64,000 nucleotides of DNA from Macrostomum hystrix (lineage: Eukaryota; Platyhelminthes; Macrostomidae): contig CATNEN010000031.1 of NCBI GenBank assembly GCA_950097015.1, forward strand, positions 2,604,001 through 2,668,000. Reading direction: 5' to 3'. Of the stretch, positions 54,101 through 64,000 are shown piece after piece (position 1 is the first letter of the stretch; every line of letters begins with the position of its first letter). The notes below the pieces were generated by a model. The model did not search any database. It had not been told where the DNA came from and saw only the letters and a list, made by a program, of their open reading frames with translations. A program made the translations under genes and the position numbers.

Positions 54101-55794
54101 CTTGTACCAGTGCTAGTGCACTATTGTACCAGTGCTAGTGCACTCTTGTACCAGTGATAATGCACTCTTGTAGCGGTGATAATTCAATATTGTACCAGTG
54201 ATAATGCACTATTGTACCAGTGATAATGCACTATTGTACCAGTGATAATGCACTGTTTTACCAGTGATAATGCACTATTGTACCAGTGATAATGCACTGT
54301 TGTACCAGTGATAATGCACTATTGTACCAGTGATAATGCACTGTTGTACCAGTGATAATGCACTATTGTACCAGTGATAATGCACTGTTGTACCAGTGAT
54401 AATGCACTATTGTACCAGTGATAATGCACTGTTGTACCAGTGATAATGCACTATTGTACCAGTGATAATGCACTATTGTACCAGTGATAATGCACTGTTG
54501 TACCAGTCATAATGCACTATTGTACCAGTGATAATGCACTGTTGTACCAGTGATAATGCACTATTGTACCAGTGATAATGCACTGTTGTACCAGTGATAA
54601 TGCACTATTGTACCAGTGATAATGCACTGTTGTACCAGTGATAATGCACTATTGTACCAGTGATAATGCACTATTGTACCAGTGATAATGCACTGTTGTA
54701 CCAGTCATAATGCACTGTTGTACCAGTGATAATGCACTATTGTACCAGTGATAATGCACTGTTGTACCAGTGATAATGCACTATTGTACCAGTGATAATG
54801 CACTGTTGTACCAGTGATAATGCACTATTGTACCAGTGATAATGCACTGTTGTACCAGTGATAATGCACTATTGTACCAGTGATAATGCACTGTTGTACC
54901 AGTCATAATTCACTGTTGTACCAGTGATAATGCACTGTTGTACCAGTCATAATGCACTGTTGTACCAGTACTAGTGCACTCTTGTACCAGTGATAATGCA
55001 CTCTTGTACCAATGCTAGTGCGCTACTGTACCAGTGATAATGCACTCTTGTTGCAGTGATAATTCAATATTGTACCAGTGATTATGCACTCTTGCAACAG
55101 TGCTAGTGCACTATCGTTCCAGTGCCAGTGCACTATTGTTCCAGTGCCAGTGCACTATTGTTCCAGTGCCAGTGCACTATTGTTCCAGTGCCAGTGAACT
55201 ATTGTTCCAGTGCCAGTGCACTATTGTTCCAGTGCCAGTGCACTATTGGACCAGTGAAAATGCACTATTATAGCAGTGATAATTCAAATTGTAGTGGAAT
55301 GTGAAGGTAGTATACACTAGCACTAACACTAGCATATTACTAGTGCGGAATACGGAGACGAGTGCTCACCTGGCCAGGACTCGCTGAGCAGCAGGTCGCT
55401 GCGATCGTCACTTTTCGCGCGTCTAAACGCTGTTAAAATCGGCGTTCTCATTGTTTCAATAATGCGCAAATAAAAAAAGTTTAAATATAGTCAAATAACA
55501 GCGCATTGGCAGCTGCGAAAGTAAAACAGTTCGCTCACGCAGAATATTGATCCCCTAAACGGATGCATCCCATAAAATGAACTGATAAAGAAGAAGCAAT
55601 ATTACAAATAGCAAAATAACTTGCAAATCTAACTACTAGAGGGCAGCAGAACATAAATTTGCCAATTTACCTCGCCTGGCTGAGGAGATGTTTTGATCGT
55701 CCGGTGGCAGGTGGCCATTTGGTCTCAGACTGGCCCTCCGCTGGATTCTGGAGCCCCTGGTCACTACGGACGGCCCTGCAGACTCTACAGGCGA

Positions 55795-55834
<40 letters not shown>

Positions 55835-58741
55835 CACTGATGATGATGCTGTGGCGATCGTCTGTCCGCTAAAAGCAAAACGAATAGAGCAAAAATCATT
55901 ACTCAATTCGCACCTTCACCTTCCTCCTTTCCTCCCTTCCACCGTCTTACCTTCCTACCTTCCTCCCTTCCTCCCTTCCTACCTTCCTACCTTCCTCCCT
56001 TCCTACCTGCCTCCCTTCCTCCCTTCCTACCTGCCTCCCTTCCTACCTTCCTCACTTCCTCACTTCCTCCCTTCCTCCCTTCCTCCCTTCCTCCCTTCCT
56101 CCCTTCCTCCCTCCCTACCTTCCTCCCTTCCTCCCTCCCTACCTTCCTCCCTTCCTACCTTCCTCCCTTCCTCCCTTCCTACCTTCCTACCTTCTTCCCT
56201 TCCTACCTGCCTCCCTTCCTACCTTCCTCACTTCCTCACTTCCTACCTTCCTCCCTTCCTCCCTTCCTCCCTTCCTCCCTCCCTACCTTCCTCCCTTCCT
56301 ACCTGCCTCCCTTCCTACCTTCCTTCCTACCTTCCTTCCTACCTTCCTCCCTTCCTACCTGCCTCCCTTCCTACCTTCCTCACTTCCTCACTTCCTACCT
56401 TCCTCCCTTCCTCCCTTCCTCCCTTCCTCCCTTCCTCCCTTCCTCCCTTCCTCCCTTCCTCCCTCCCTACCTTCCTACCTTCCTCCCTTCCTCCCCTCCT
56501 CCCTTCAGCCCTTTCTACCTTCCTCCCTTCCTCCCCTCCTCCCTTCAGCCCTTCCCCCCTTCCTCCCTTCCTTCCTTCCTCCCTTCCCACCTTTCTCGCT
56601 TCCTACCTTCCTCCCTTCCTACCTTTCTCCCTTCCTACCTTCCTCCCTTCCCACCTTTCTCCCTTCCTCCCTTCCTCCCTCCCTACCTTCCTCCCTTCCT
56701 ACCTGCCTCCCTTCCTACCTTTCTCCCTTCCTACCTTCCTCCCTTCCCACCTTTCTCCCTTCCTCCCTTCCTCCCTCCCTACCTTCCTCCCTTCCTACCT
56801 GCCTCCCTTTCTCCCTTCCTACCTTTCTCCCTTCCTCCCTTTCTCCCTTCCTCCCTTCCTCCCTTCCTCCCTTCCTCCCTTCCTACTACATATAATGGTA
56901 AGTGTATTATATCAAAGGTAAATAACAATGAAAATTGCAGCTCACTTAGCGTCCCCGGGATCTCCAGCGCGTCAGGCTTCCTGACCGCCGCAGCCTCATC
57001 CGACAGTTCTATGGTGATGTCTGGCGGGCAGCCTGAGGTAGTAATAGTACATGCAGTAAAGGATATGCTTATTGAGTAGCAGTTAAAGTACTTTCTTTAG
57101 TAAGTCCTACCTGGAAACGCCGCCTCACCGACTGTCGCAGCCTCGGGCGACAGGTCCAGCTCTTCGCTGACCGACGGCGTCTGGGCCCCGGAGTCCGAGC
57201 AACTCAACTGCTGCCCGTTCTCCTCGCCGTAGCAGCGGCTGCAGCCGCCTTCGCCGGCGCCGCCGCCAGCGCCGCCTCCCCCCGCGCCAGTCTGTTTGAG
57301 CGCATCGTGGGCTCCCACCAGGACGCGCTTCTTTCTCTTTGGCAGCTTCAGTCGGGCCTGGGCGTGCGTGTAGTACAGCGCGAAATTGTTGACAATGATT
57401 GGCACGGGCAGCGCAATCACCAGCACTCCGCTGATGGCACAGACGCCGCCCACAATATAGCCTTCGATGAGTTGGAGGGAGGTTGGGAAGCGGTTGAGTG
57501 GGACTCATTTTCTCTTGCAATTCCCGGGGGCAGCAGAGCTTTCAGCTGGAGGTTAAGGCTCTGTTAAATGTTCCGCTTGGCAATCAGTTTCTGTTAACTC
57601 AGGTGGCGCCTGAAGTGGCCAAAAAATCGGAACTGCAATTTCTTTTTTAATTCCCGATCGAAAATTGAAAGGAAAGAAAAATTGACAAGTTGCGATTGTT
57701 TGATGTTATTTGAGTTTTCAGTTTGAGTTTGCTTATTTTACAGAAAAATTGCTGCCGTCATCAAGCACAAAAGAACACTTCGAACTGAAAACCAGGCATT
57801 TTAAATGGTCTGAGAAGCTAATCAAAAAGGGATTTAATCCAGACAGATCTTTTTTATTACTTCAGTATTTTGTTCACTTCCAAATTGTACATCCACCACC
57901 CCATTTTCATTCTAATGCTGCTGCACCCACCACCTCATTTTCATTCTAATGATGCTGCACCCACCACCTCATTTTCATTCTAATGCTGCTGCACCAACCA
58001 CCTCATTTTCATTCTAATGATTCTGCACCAACCACCTCATTTTCATTCTAATGCTGCTGCACCCACCTTATTTTCACGCCACTCCTGCCAACAAAATGGA
58101 AACCATGTCTCACCTGGCAGCGTCCTCGGAACCATATCACCGTATCCTAGCGTTGTCATGGTAACCAGTGCCCACCAGAAGCCGATAGGTATGGTGCGAA
58201 ACTCGTTGACGGGCGACTCGACAAATTGCTCGCAGATGAAGATGGCAGTGCCGCAGAGGACGACAAAGATGGCAAACACCGTGGCTAGCAGAGTCAGCTC
58301 TCTGGAGGATGCCTTCATGGTATGCACGAGGATCTTCAGTCCGGAGAAGTGGCGCGTCAGTTTGAAGATGCGCAGAATGCGTGGCACCTTGAGAATCTGG
58401 TGCAGGATGACGGCAGACTCGGCGGGCACAGCGAACGAGACGCAGGCCGTTGCCACGGCGACTATGTCAATCCAATTCAGGGCCGATTTAAAAAATTCGC
58501 TCTTTGACGGGCAAAACACGAGCCGAGCGGCCAGCTCAATGGCAAAGTACACAGTCACCGTGATGTCTATGGCGTGAACCGCCGGTCGCGGCTGCGTGAA
58601 GCGAAGACAATCGGACACAAGCAGGCGGCTGCAGTTCCTGCCCGCCGCGCCGGGGCGCATTGTGCGAGCTTCCGGCAGCGTCTCAACCACCAGGGCAATG
58701 ATTGAGGCCAGGATAAACAGCACCGATACGGTTGCCAGCAC
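51170..58741 (-). CDS. Shaw-type (Kv3-like) voltage-gated potassium channel, 5' end outside window
   Basis: Exons on the minus strand: 58741-58114, 57461-57111, 57032-56946, 55868-55671, 55429-55370, 52363-52233 and 51328-51170; phases agree at all six junctions. The first exon holds S1 ([14 protein letters not shown]) through S5 and the filter TMTTLGYGD; the second begins with S6 ([19 protein letters not shown] hinge) and the basic KLPKRKKR. S4 reads [17 protein letters not shown], and the [15 protein letters not shown] linker is typical of Shaw. Later exons form a long cytoplasmic tail: Gly/Ala-rich, then HHHQC plus about 13 Gln, a Gly-rich segment, and the end AAADDIEF. The T1 tetramerisation exon must lie beyond the LTR element to the right. 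The last exon is inferred; readthrough at 52233 would instead add VRPKTG and stop. Role: neuronal delayed-rectifier type K+ current (family). Confidence 0.88.
51420..51855. repeat. Minisatellite, 17-bp unit, Kv last intron
   Basis: About 25 copies of aatcccagtaatcccaa. All three minus-strand frames stay open because the unit has no stop; not coding. Confidence 0.95.
52408..53265. repeat. CA-rich minisatellite, 17-21-bp unit, Kv intron
   Basis: About 45 copies of cacacagggctagtacacac, with length varying by CA steps, plus four interspersed copies of gggctgtgcctattacaca that mark higher-order blocks. It starts about 45 bp from the Kv exon at 52363. Confidence 0.95.
53270..53890. other. Intronic spacer within the Kv gene, no feature seen
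   Basis: About 600 bp between two arrays; no exon or repeat seen. Confidence 0.5.
53900..55295. repeat. Minisatellite, 22-bp unit, Kv intron
   Basis: About 63 copies of taccagtgataatgcactat plus tg, with a ctagtgcactcttg variant at both ends and a ccagtgccagtgcactattgt variant at 55115-55255. It ends about 75 bp before the 60-bp Kv exon. Confidence 0.95.
55915..56885. repeat. Polypyrimidine array (CCTT/CCTC/CCTAC), 8-12-bp units, Kv intron
   Basis: Nearly 1 kb of almost pure C/T on the plus strand (cttcctcccttcctaccttc). It fills the intron from about 47 bp before the acceptor at 55869 to about 60 bp after the donor at 56945. The long open frame across it (Leu/Pro/Ser/Phe repeats) is an artefact. 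Confidence 0.95.
57890..58075. repeat. Minisatellite, 33-bp unit, Kv intron
   Basis: About 5.5 copies of a unit containing accacctcattttcattcta and atgctgctgcacc. It begins about 38 bp from the pore exon donor. Confidence 0.95.
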
Positions 58742-58794
58742 CTGCGGTAACGTGAGCATGAGTTCTTGGTTGTGCTTGTTGTGGACTAGTTGGC

Positions 58795-59952
58795 TGTAGA
58801 CTGGTTGACTGGGGACTGGTTGACTGTGAACAGGTTAGGTGTGGACTGGTTGATTGTGGACTGGTTAGGTGTGGACTGGTTAGGTGTGGACTGGTTAGGT
58901 GTGGACTGGTTGATTGTGGACTGGTTAGGTGTGGACTGGTTGATTGTGGACTGGTTAGGTGTGGACTGGTTAGGTGTGGACTGGTTGATTGTGGACTGGT
59001 TAGGTGTGACTGGTTAGGTGTGACTGGTTAGGTGTGACTGGTTAGTTGTTGACTGTTTGACTGTGGACTGGTTGGTTGTGGACTGGTTGACTGTGGACTG
59101 GTTGGTTGTGGACTGGTTGGCTGTGGACTGGTTGTCTGTGGACTGGTTGGTTGTTGACTTTTTGACTGTGGACTGGTTGGCTGTGGACTGGTTGGCTGTG
59201 GACTGGTTGACTGTGGACTGGTTGGTTGTGGACTGGTTGGCTGTGGACTGGTTGTCTGTGGACTGGTTGGTTGTTGACTTTTTGACTGTGGACTGGTTGG
59301 TTGTGGACTGGTTGGCTGTGGACTGGTTGGTTGTTGACTGTTTGACTGTTGACTGGTTGGTTTGGGACTGGTTGGCTGTGGACTGGTTGGCTGTGGACTG
59401 GTTGGTTTTGGACTGGTTGGCTGTGGACTGGTTGGCTGTGGACTGGTTGGCTGTGGACTGGTTAGGTGTGGACTGGTTGGTTGTGGACTGGTTGGCTGTG
59501 GACTGGTTGGTTGTTGACTGTTTGACTGTGGACTGGTTGGTTTGGGACTGGTTGGTTGTGGACTGGTTGGCTGTGGACTGGTTGGTTTTGGACTGGTTGG
59601 TTGTGGACTGGTTGGTTGTGGACTGGTTGGCTGTGCACTGGTTGGTTTGGGACTGGTTGGTTGTGGACTGGTTGGTTGTGGACTGGTTGGCTGTGGACTG
59701 GTTGGTTGTTGACTGTTTGACTGTTGACTGGTTGGTTTGGGACTGGTTGGCTGTGGACTGGTTGGCTGTGGACTGGTTGGTTTTGGACTGGTTGGCTGTG
59801 GACTGGTTGGCTGTGGACTGGTTGGTTTGGGACTGGTTGGTTGTGGACTGGTTGGCTGTGGACTGGTTGGTTTGGGACTGGTTGGCTGTGGACTGGTTGG
59901 CTGTGCACTGGTTGGTTGTTGACTCTTTGACTGTGGACTGGTTGGTTTTGGA
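58795..59952. repeat. Minisatellite, 15-bp unit, Kv intron
   Basis: About 77 copies of gtggactggttggct with t/c and single-base variants. The 15-bp period (five codons) leaves a 323-codon VDWLx repeat frame open; not a gene. It begins about 53 bp upstream of the S1 exon acceptor and abuts the LTR at 59954. Confidence 0.97.
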
Positions 59953-59953
59953 C

Positions 59954-60244
59954 TGTGTAGAGTCTATGATTTGTGGTCGAAAATATGCTCAACTGAGCGC
60001 TGCCCCGCGGGCGACAATATATATTTAATGGATCGATAATTGGGGTGGGGGTACGACAGGTGAGAGTTGAAAGTGCTGAGTGCGCGCACAAGACGTAAGA
60101 GGTATTGATTGGCTGGAGCAAGCTGACGCAATGCGGGGCGAAGTACAAGTACGCAAGTCTTACATCCTTCCCAAAATGAAATTAAAATAGGAGATTAACA
60201 CGAGCAGGGTGGCCACAAAGACGAAACTTGAATAAGGTAAAACA
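59954..60244 (-). repeat. Probable 3' LTR of the second retrotransposon
   Basis: Starts TGTGTAG exactly where the 15-bp array stops and ends GTAAAACA (TG...CA), about 290 bp. Directly internal to it the minus strand reads AAGGGGTGGGAG, a good polypurine tract (about 60250-60261). The partner LTR is outside the window, so identity cannot be checked here. Confidence 0.55.
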
Positions 60245-60261
60245 GGCGCTCCCACCCCTTA

Positions 60262-60388
60262 ACAAGGAATAAAAGTGAGTATTAAATTGTTGGCATGGCA
60301 AATGAATGACAAGTATTGTTCACGATGATGCGAAAGTAGTGATTAGAACGGCATATTGAGTACCGTTCTTTTGAGTACCGCAAAAGAG
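60262..60388 (-). other. Untranslated spacer between pol stop and polypurine tract
   Basis: No ORF. A duplicated gagtaccgttctt / gagtaccgcaaaag phrase lies just past the pol stop codon. Confidence 0.4.
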
Positions 60389-63300
60389 TCACAGTCGACT
60401 GATTTTACACGCGCGCGGCAGTGGGCACCTCGAGACGTTCGGCGGCGATGCACGGCCTCCCGCTGTCCGTGGCTGCGCCAGGGGTGGCGCCGGTAGCAGC
60501 GCTGTAGGCGCCTCTGGTGGCGCTGCTGGCGCCGCTGCCGCTGGTGGCTCCATTGGTGGCGCTGACCCGCCTGGTGGCGGTGGCGTCGGTGGCTGGTCGA
60601 TTGTGGGCAGGTGTTTGAGGTCCGTGATGTGACGCATGCAGGTCTGGCGCCCTCTGCTCAGCACCAGGGAGTCGCCCTTTACATCGTCGATGGTCCAGGG
60701 CTCCGGCTCGAACGGTGTCTTTGTCTTGGCCGCTGGTCTCCGCCTGCGTAGCACCGAGTCGCCAGATCTAATGTCGTGGCTTGCGGCCCTTCGGCGGTCG
60801 TCGGCGTACCGGGCCATCCGCTGCTTGGCCTCGTTGTCGCGGGCCCTGATGGACGCCAGGTTGCGCGGCTGCTGGCGTCGCTGTTGCACGCTGGGGATGA
60901 CGTCCTGGACCTGCCGCTGGAACATGAGCTCGGCTGGCGTCGACCCCGTGCTCGAATGCGGGGTGTTGCGGTAGGCTTCTAGCCAGTCCTCCAGAGCCTC
61001 CCGCCAGTCTGTTGACTCGATGTTGGCGATCCTGACGGTCTTGTTGATTGATCGGTTGACGCGTTCCGTGACGCCGTTCGCCGCCGGGTGGTACGGTGTG
61101 ACGAGACGCTGCTGGATGCCGTTGCTGCCGAGGTAGTCGCGGAACGCTTGCGAACTGAACGGCGGCCCGTTGTCGGACACGAGCTGGGTCGGCCTGCCGA
61201 ACGTGGCGAAAAGTTTTCGCAGCTGCTTGGTGACGGCCTCAGCAGTCATGGACGACATGCTGATGACGATTGGATACCGGGAGAAGTGGTCCACAATGAC
61301 CAGCAGGTGCCGGTTTTGCACCGGTCCGGTGAAGTCGATGCCCAGAGTGTGCCAGGCATACGGCGGCAGCGGCGTGGCCTGCAGCGGAGCCGCCGGGACT
61401 GCCGCTCGATGGCTCGCTGCTTGGCACGGCAGACAGGTGTCGCACATGCGCCGCGCTTCTCCAACGATGCCTGGCCACCAGACCTTCGCGGACAGTCTGG
61501 CCTGTGTCTTCTTGTCTCCCTGGTGTCCTTGGTGCGCTAGGCGCAGCACTGCCTGTCGTAGAGCCTCGGGGACGACAATCCGGTGTCCTCGTAGCAAGAC
61601 CCCGTCGGTTACGGACAGCTCCTGCTTCAGCGCATGCAGGGACCGCAGCGTTGCGTCTCGAAGGTCCCAGTCGCCATCGCGGAGGGCCGCGATGGCTGCC
61701 CGCAGCGCTTCGTCTCTTGACGTCGCCTCCTTGATCTGCTGCAGCGAGAGTCCCTTCGGGGTGGCGGCTTCGGCGATGCTGTTAATGAAGTTAGTGTCCC
61801 TGGACTCACCGACTGCAGCGACTGCTGAGGGCCCGCTTGGTTGCCGGCTCAGGACATCGCTGGGGTTGGACGGGCCTGGCCTGTATGTTGTCTCGAACAC
61901 CAGGTCCTGGATGCTCAGTGCCATTCTTTCGATCCTCGGAGGCGGCCGGGAATTTGGCTTGAAGAGGTGCACCAGCGGCTTGTGATCGGTGACGACTCGG
62001 AAGCCGGGTGAGCCGCTGAGGTAGTGGCGGAAGCGGAGGCAGCCGAATTTAACCGCGAGGGCCTCCCGCTCAGTCTGCGAGTAGCGCGCCTCTACGGCCG
62101 TCAGGGCGCGGCTGGCGTAGGCGATTGGTCTCAGGCTGCCGTCTGGTTGTTGCTGGCTAAGGATTGCCCCGAGGCCGGTCGGGCTGGCGTCCACGATCAC
62201 TTCTGTCGGCTTCTGCTTGTCGAAGAACGCTAAAGTGCTGCTGGCAGCGATGGAGCTCTTGACGGCGTTGAAGGCAGCGTCTTCCGCCGCTCCCCAGGTC
62301 CAGGCGGCCTCCCTTCTGGTCAGGTTTCTGAGAGGCTTGGCAATGTCTGCGAGTGCTGGGATAAAGCGGCTGACAAAGGCAACGAGGCCTAGGAATGATC
62401 TCACCTCGGACGCGTTCTTCGGTGCCCTAAACGACTGGACCGCGCTCACCTTGTCCTCAGTTGGCTGGATGCCCTTCTCAGAGAGGCGCATGGCGAGAAA
62501 AGTCGCCTCCCTGACCGCGAATCTGCACTTCGCCGGGTTGAGGGTGACGTTGTAGGACTCCAGCCGCTGCAGAGTTGCCGCCAGTTGCTGGTTGTGGTCC
62601 TTGATGTTTCTGGCGTAGATGATGATGTCATCGTGCACCCAGCGGACGCCGGACAGGCCGCCGAGCACGGTGGTCATGACCCTCTGCAGGATCTCCGACG
62701 CTGACGTGAAGCCCATGCACAGGCGCGTCAGTCGCATGAGGCCCTTTGGCGTGGAGAACGTCAGCAAGTGGCGCGATTCCTCCCGGACACGGATCTGATG
62801 GAAGGCCTTGTTGATGTCGAGCTCCGAGAAGTAGCGAGCGCCTGCCATTTCGTCTGTGACCTCCTCGAATGTCGGGATGGGCTGCTTCTCGGGCACCACG
62901 AACTTGTTGACATCTCGCAGGTCCTGGGTGATGCGCACTTGGCCCGGCTGCGACTTCGGGACTACCACCATGCGGGCCACCCAGTCGGACGGTCCCTTCA
63001 CTCGCTCGATGATGCCGGCCGCAAGCTGTTCGTCCAGCTCGCGCTGCGCTGCCTCCCGCAGGTGCACCGGGACTCGGCTGGGTGGGTGGCAGACAGGCAC
63101 GGCTTCTTCGCGTAGGTGGATGCTGACCTCGACGTCCTTGACACAGCCGATGCCCTCGAAACGTTGGCGGTGTGCCCGGAGGATGTTGGCTAGGCGCTCC
63201 TGTTCTGGTAGCGTCCGGTCGTTCGCCTCGGCTGCTGCTGCCTCCAGGGCTGTGTTGAGAGACTTCGGCAGCTTGTTGGCTTCCGTCAGCTGGCAGACCG

Positions 63301-64000
63301 TCGGTTGGCTTGGCCCGATGCGCAGAATGCCGAGTCCCTCGCTGGTCTGGCGGCCGATGATCGTGGTGCCGCTTTCCTTCACGATGATGTAGCTGATGCG
63401 GGCGCTGGCGTCGTAGACGGTCGTTTGCAAGGTGGCCTTGCCCAATGTCGTCAGCGGCTTGCTGGAGCCGAACGGGAATACTTTTTTTTGGGACTCAACA
63501 AGCTGGGCCGCGCTGCCCTCGACGGCCTTGAAGGTCCTGACGTCCATGAGGTTGCAGGTCGCGCCGCTGTCAATAAGCAGGTCTGTGGCACGACCGTTGA
63601 TGTCGGCTTTCACGAGCGGCAGCCTCTTTCTCAGAGGGGAGAGGCTGAAGACCTCGCAGCTACTGTCACTGTCATCGGGTCCCTGCTGTTCGGGCTGCTG
63701 CTCCTCGGTGATGGTGTGCACCCTCCTCGAGCCGGACGGTTTGGACAGACAGGCCTTCGCTAGGTGCCCAACTTTGTTGCAGCTCCGGCAAGTCTTTCCG
63801 CGGGCCGCCTCGCAAGTTCTGTGGCCCGGCTCGCCACAGCGGATGCATTTGCTGTTTCTGGGCTGCTCCAATCTCGCTGGCCTCTCGATTCGCCGAACCG
63901 CATTCACAGAGTCGGACTTGCGGGCTTCGATAGCCGCTGACTGGAGGTCCGCCGATTCGAAGGCTCTGGCCTGCTGCAGGGCGTCCTGGAGGCCGATGTT
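60389..64000 (-). CDS. pol: Gag-Pol of a second Ty3/gypsy-type element (5' end outside window)
   Basis: One open frame of more than 1,200 codons, continuing past the right window edge. In order: a C-X2-C-X4-H-type knuckle CIRCGEPGHRTC and a canonical CRSCNKVGHLAKAC; retropepsin LIDSGATCNLM; reverse transcriptase with FTSASEILQRVM and the catalytic VHDDIIIYA (Val-His-Asp-Asp in place of Tyr-x-Asp-Asp); RNase H with VDASPTGLGAIL and DHKPLVH; integrase zinc region HQGHQGDKKT...CDTCLPCQA; the acid triad as LGIDFTGPV, SDNGPPFSS and NGVTERVNRS; and a Pro/Ala-rich C-terminus. GC-rich codon use contrasts with the first element, so it is a different family. Frame intact, so a recent copy. Confidence 0.93.
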   Translation of the reverse strand, partial: NIGLQDALQQARAFESADLQSAAIEARKSDSVNAVRRIERPARLEQPRNSKCIRCGEPGHRTCEAARGKTCRSCNKVGHLAKACLSKPSGSRRVHTITEEQQPEQQGPDDSDSSCEVFSLSPLRKRLPLVKADINGRATDLLIDSGATCNLMDVRTFKAVEGSAAQLVESQKKVFPFGSSKPLTTLGKATLQTTVYDASARISYIIVKESGTTIIGRQTSEGLGILRIGPSQPTVCQLTEANKLPKSLNTALEAAAAEANDRTLPEQERLANILRAHRQRFEGIGCVKDVEVSIHLREEAVPVCHPPSRVPVHLREAAQRELDEQLAAGIIERVKGPSDWVARMVVVPKSQPGQVRITQDLRDVNKFVVPEKQPIPTFEEVTDEMAGARYFSELDINKAFHQIRVREESRHLLTFSTPKGLMRLTRLCMGFTSASEILQRVMTTVLGGLSGVRWVHDDIIIYARNIKDHNQQLAATLQRLESYNVTLNPAKCRFAVREATFLAMRLSEKGIQPTEDKVSAVQSFRAPKNASEVRSFLGLVAFVSRFIPALADIAKPLRNLTRREAAWTWGAAEDAAFNAVKSSIAASSTLAFFDKQKPTEVIVDASPTGLGAILSQQQPDGSLRPIAYASRALTAVEARYSQTEREALAVKFGCLRFRHYLSGSPGFRVVTDHKPLVHLFKPNSRPPPRIERMALSIQDLVFETTYRPGPSNPSDVLSRQPSGPSAVAAVGESRDTNFINSIAEAATPKGLSLQQIKEATSRDEALRAAIAALRDGDWDLRDATLRSLHALKQELSVTDGVLLRGHRIVVPEALRQAVLRLAHQGHQGDKKTQARLSAKVWWPGIVGEARRMCDTCLPCQAASHRAAVPAAPLQATPLPPYAWHTLGIDFTGPVQNRHLLVIVDHFSRYPIVISMSSMTAEAVTKQLRKLFATFGRPTQLVSDNGPPFSSQAFRDYLGSNGIQQRLVTPYHPAANGVTERVNRSINKTVRIANIESTDWREALEDWLEAYRNTPHSSTGSTPAELMFQRQVQDVIPSVQQRRQQPRNLASIRARDNEAKQRMARYADDRRRAASHDIRSGDSVLRRRRPAAKTKTPFEPEPWTIDDVKGDSLVLSRGRQTCMRHITDLKHLPTIDQPPTPPPPGGSAPPMEPPAAAAPAAPPEAPTALLPAPPLAQPRTAGGRASPPNVSRCPLPRACKISRL

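Noticed and set aside
55659-56921. 420-codon Leu/Pro/Ser-rich frame
   Set aside because: It spans the Kv polyQ exon antisense and the polypyrimidine array; no biological signal beyond composition.
58790-60148. 323-codon VDWL repeat frame and the opposing QPVHN repeat frame
   Set aside because: 15-bp array with period divisible by three, lying in a Kv intron.

Overview
The window is animal nuclear DNA: multi-exon genes with GT-AG introns, GC-rich exons in AT-rich surroundings, LTR retrotransposons, tRNA-derived short repeats, and about one third (roughly 21 kb) tandem repeats. Gene content is metazoan (MGMT, ZFAND2, an ARM-TIR-SAM protein, an SLC27-like protein, DNAJC5, a Shaw-type Kv channel, a CLCA-like protein). 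Repeat load, compact gene structure and hints of spliced-leader trans-splicing suggest a lophotrochozoan, and my best guess is a free-living flatworm of the Macrostomum type. The species is inference only.

Layout from left to right. 1-1.2 kb: minus-strand vWA exons of a CLCA-like gene and a separate frameshifted N-terminal exon. 1.7-2.8 kb: two-exon MGMT, minus. 3.55-4.22 kb: decayed Merlin-type DNA transposon. 4.24-13.01 kb: complete Ty3/gypsy-type LTR element, minus, with near-identical 737-bp LTRs, a 4-bp target duplication, gag, pol and an extra Gln-rich ORF. 13-15.7 kb: AT-rich, with short interspersed repeats. 15.75-16.96 kb: two-exon ZFAND2, plus. 19.7-26.5 kb: five-exon ARM-TIR-SAM gene, plus. 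28.3-30.9 kb: three-exon fatty-acid-transport-like gene, minus, lacking the adenylation motifs. 32.3-45.8 kb: six-exon DNAJC5 (cysteine string protein), plus, whose 9.8-kb intron 4 is mostly minisatellite. 46-51 kb: tandem arrays and a possible alternative terminal exon. 51.2-58.7 kb: Shaw-type Kv channel, minus, from S1 to the C-terminus; its T1 exon lies beyond the window. 59.95-64 kb: 3' part of a second LTR element, apparently inserted in the Kv intron.

The host genes are unrelated housekeeping, signalling and neuronal genes with no operon-like logic. What unifies the window is its repeat architecture. Nearly every intron over about 400 bp, and most intergenic gaps, carry a private minisatellite with its own 15-41 bp unit, often starting within 20-60 bp of a splice site. 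Most very long open frames here are such arrays. Gene models were built by hand from splice consensus, reading phase and family resemblance. In every multi-exon model the joined exons keep phase, apart from the uncertainties stated.
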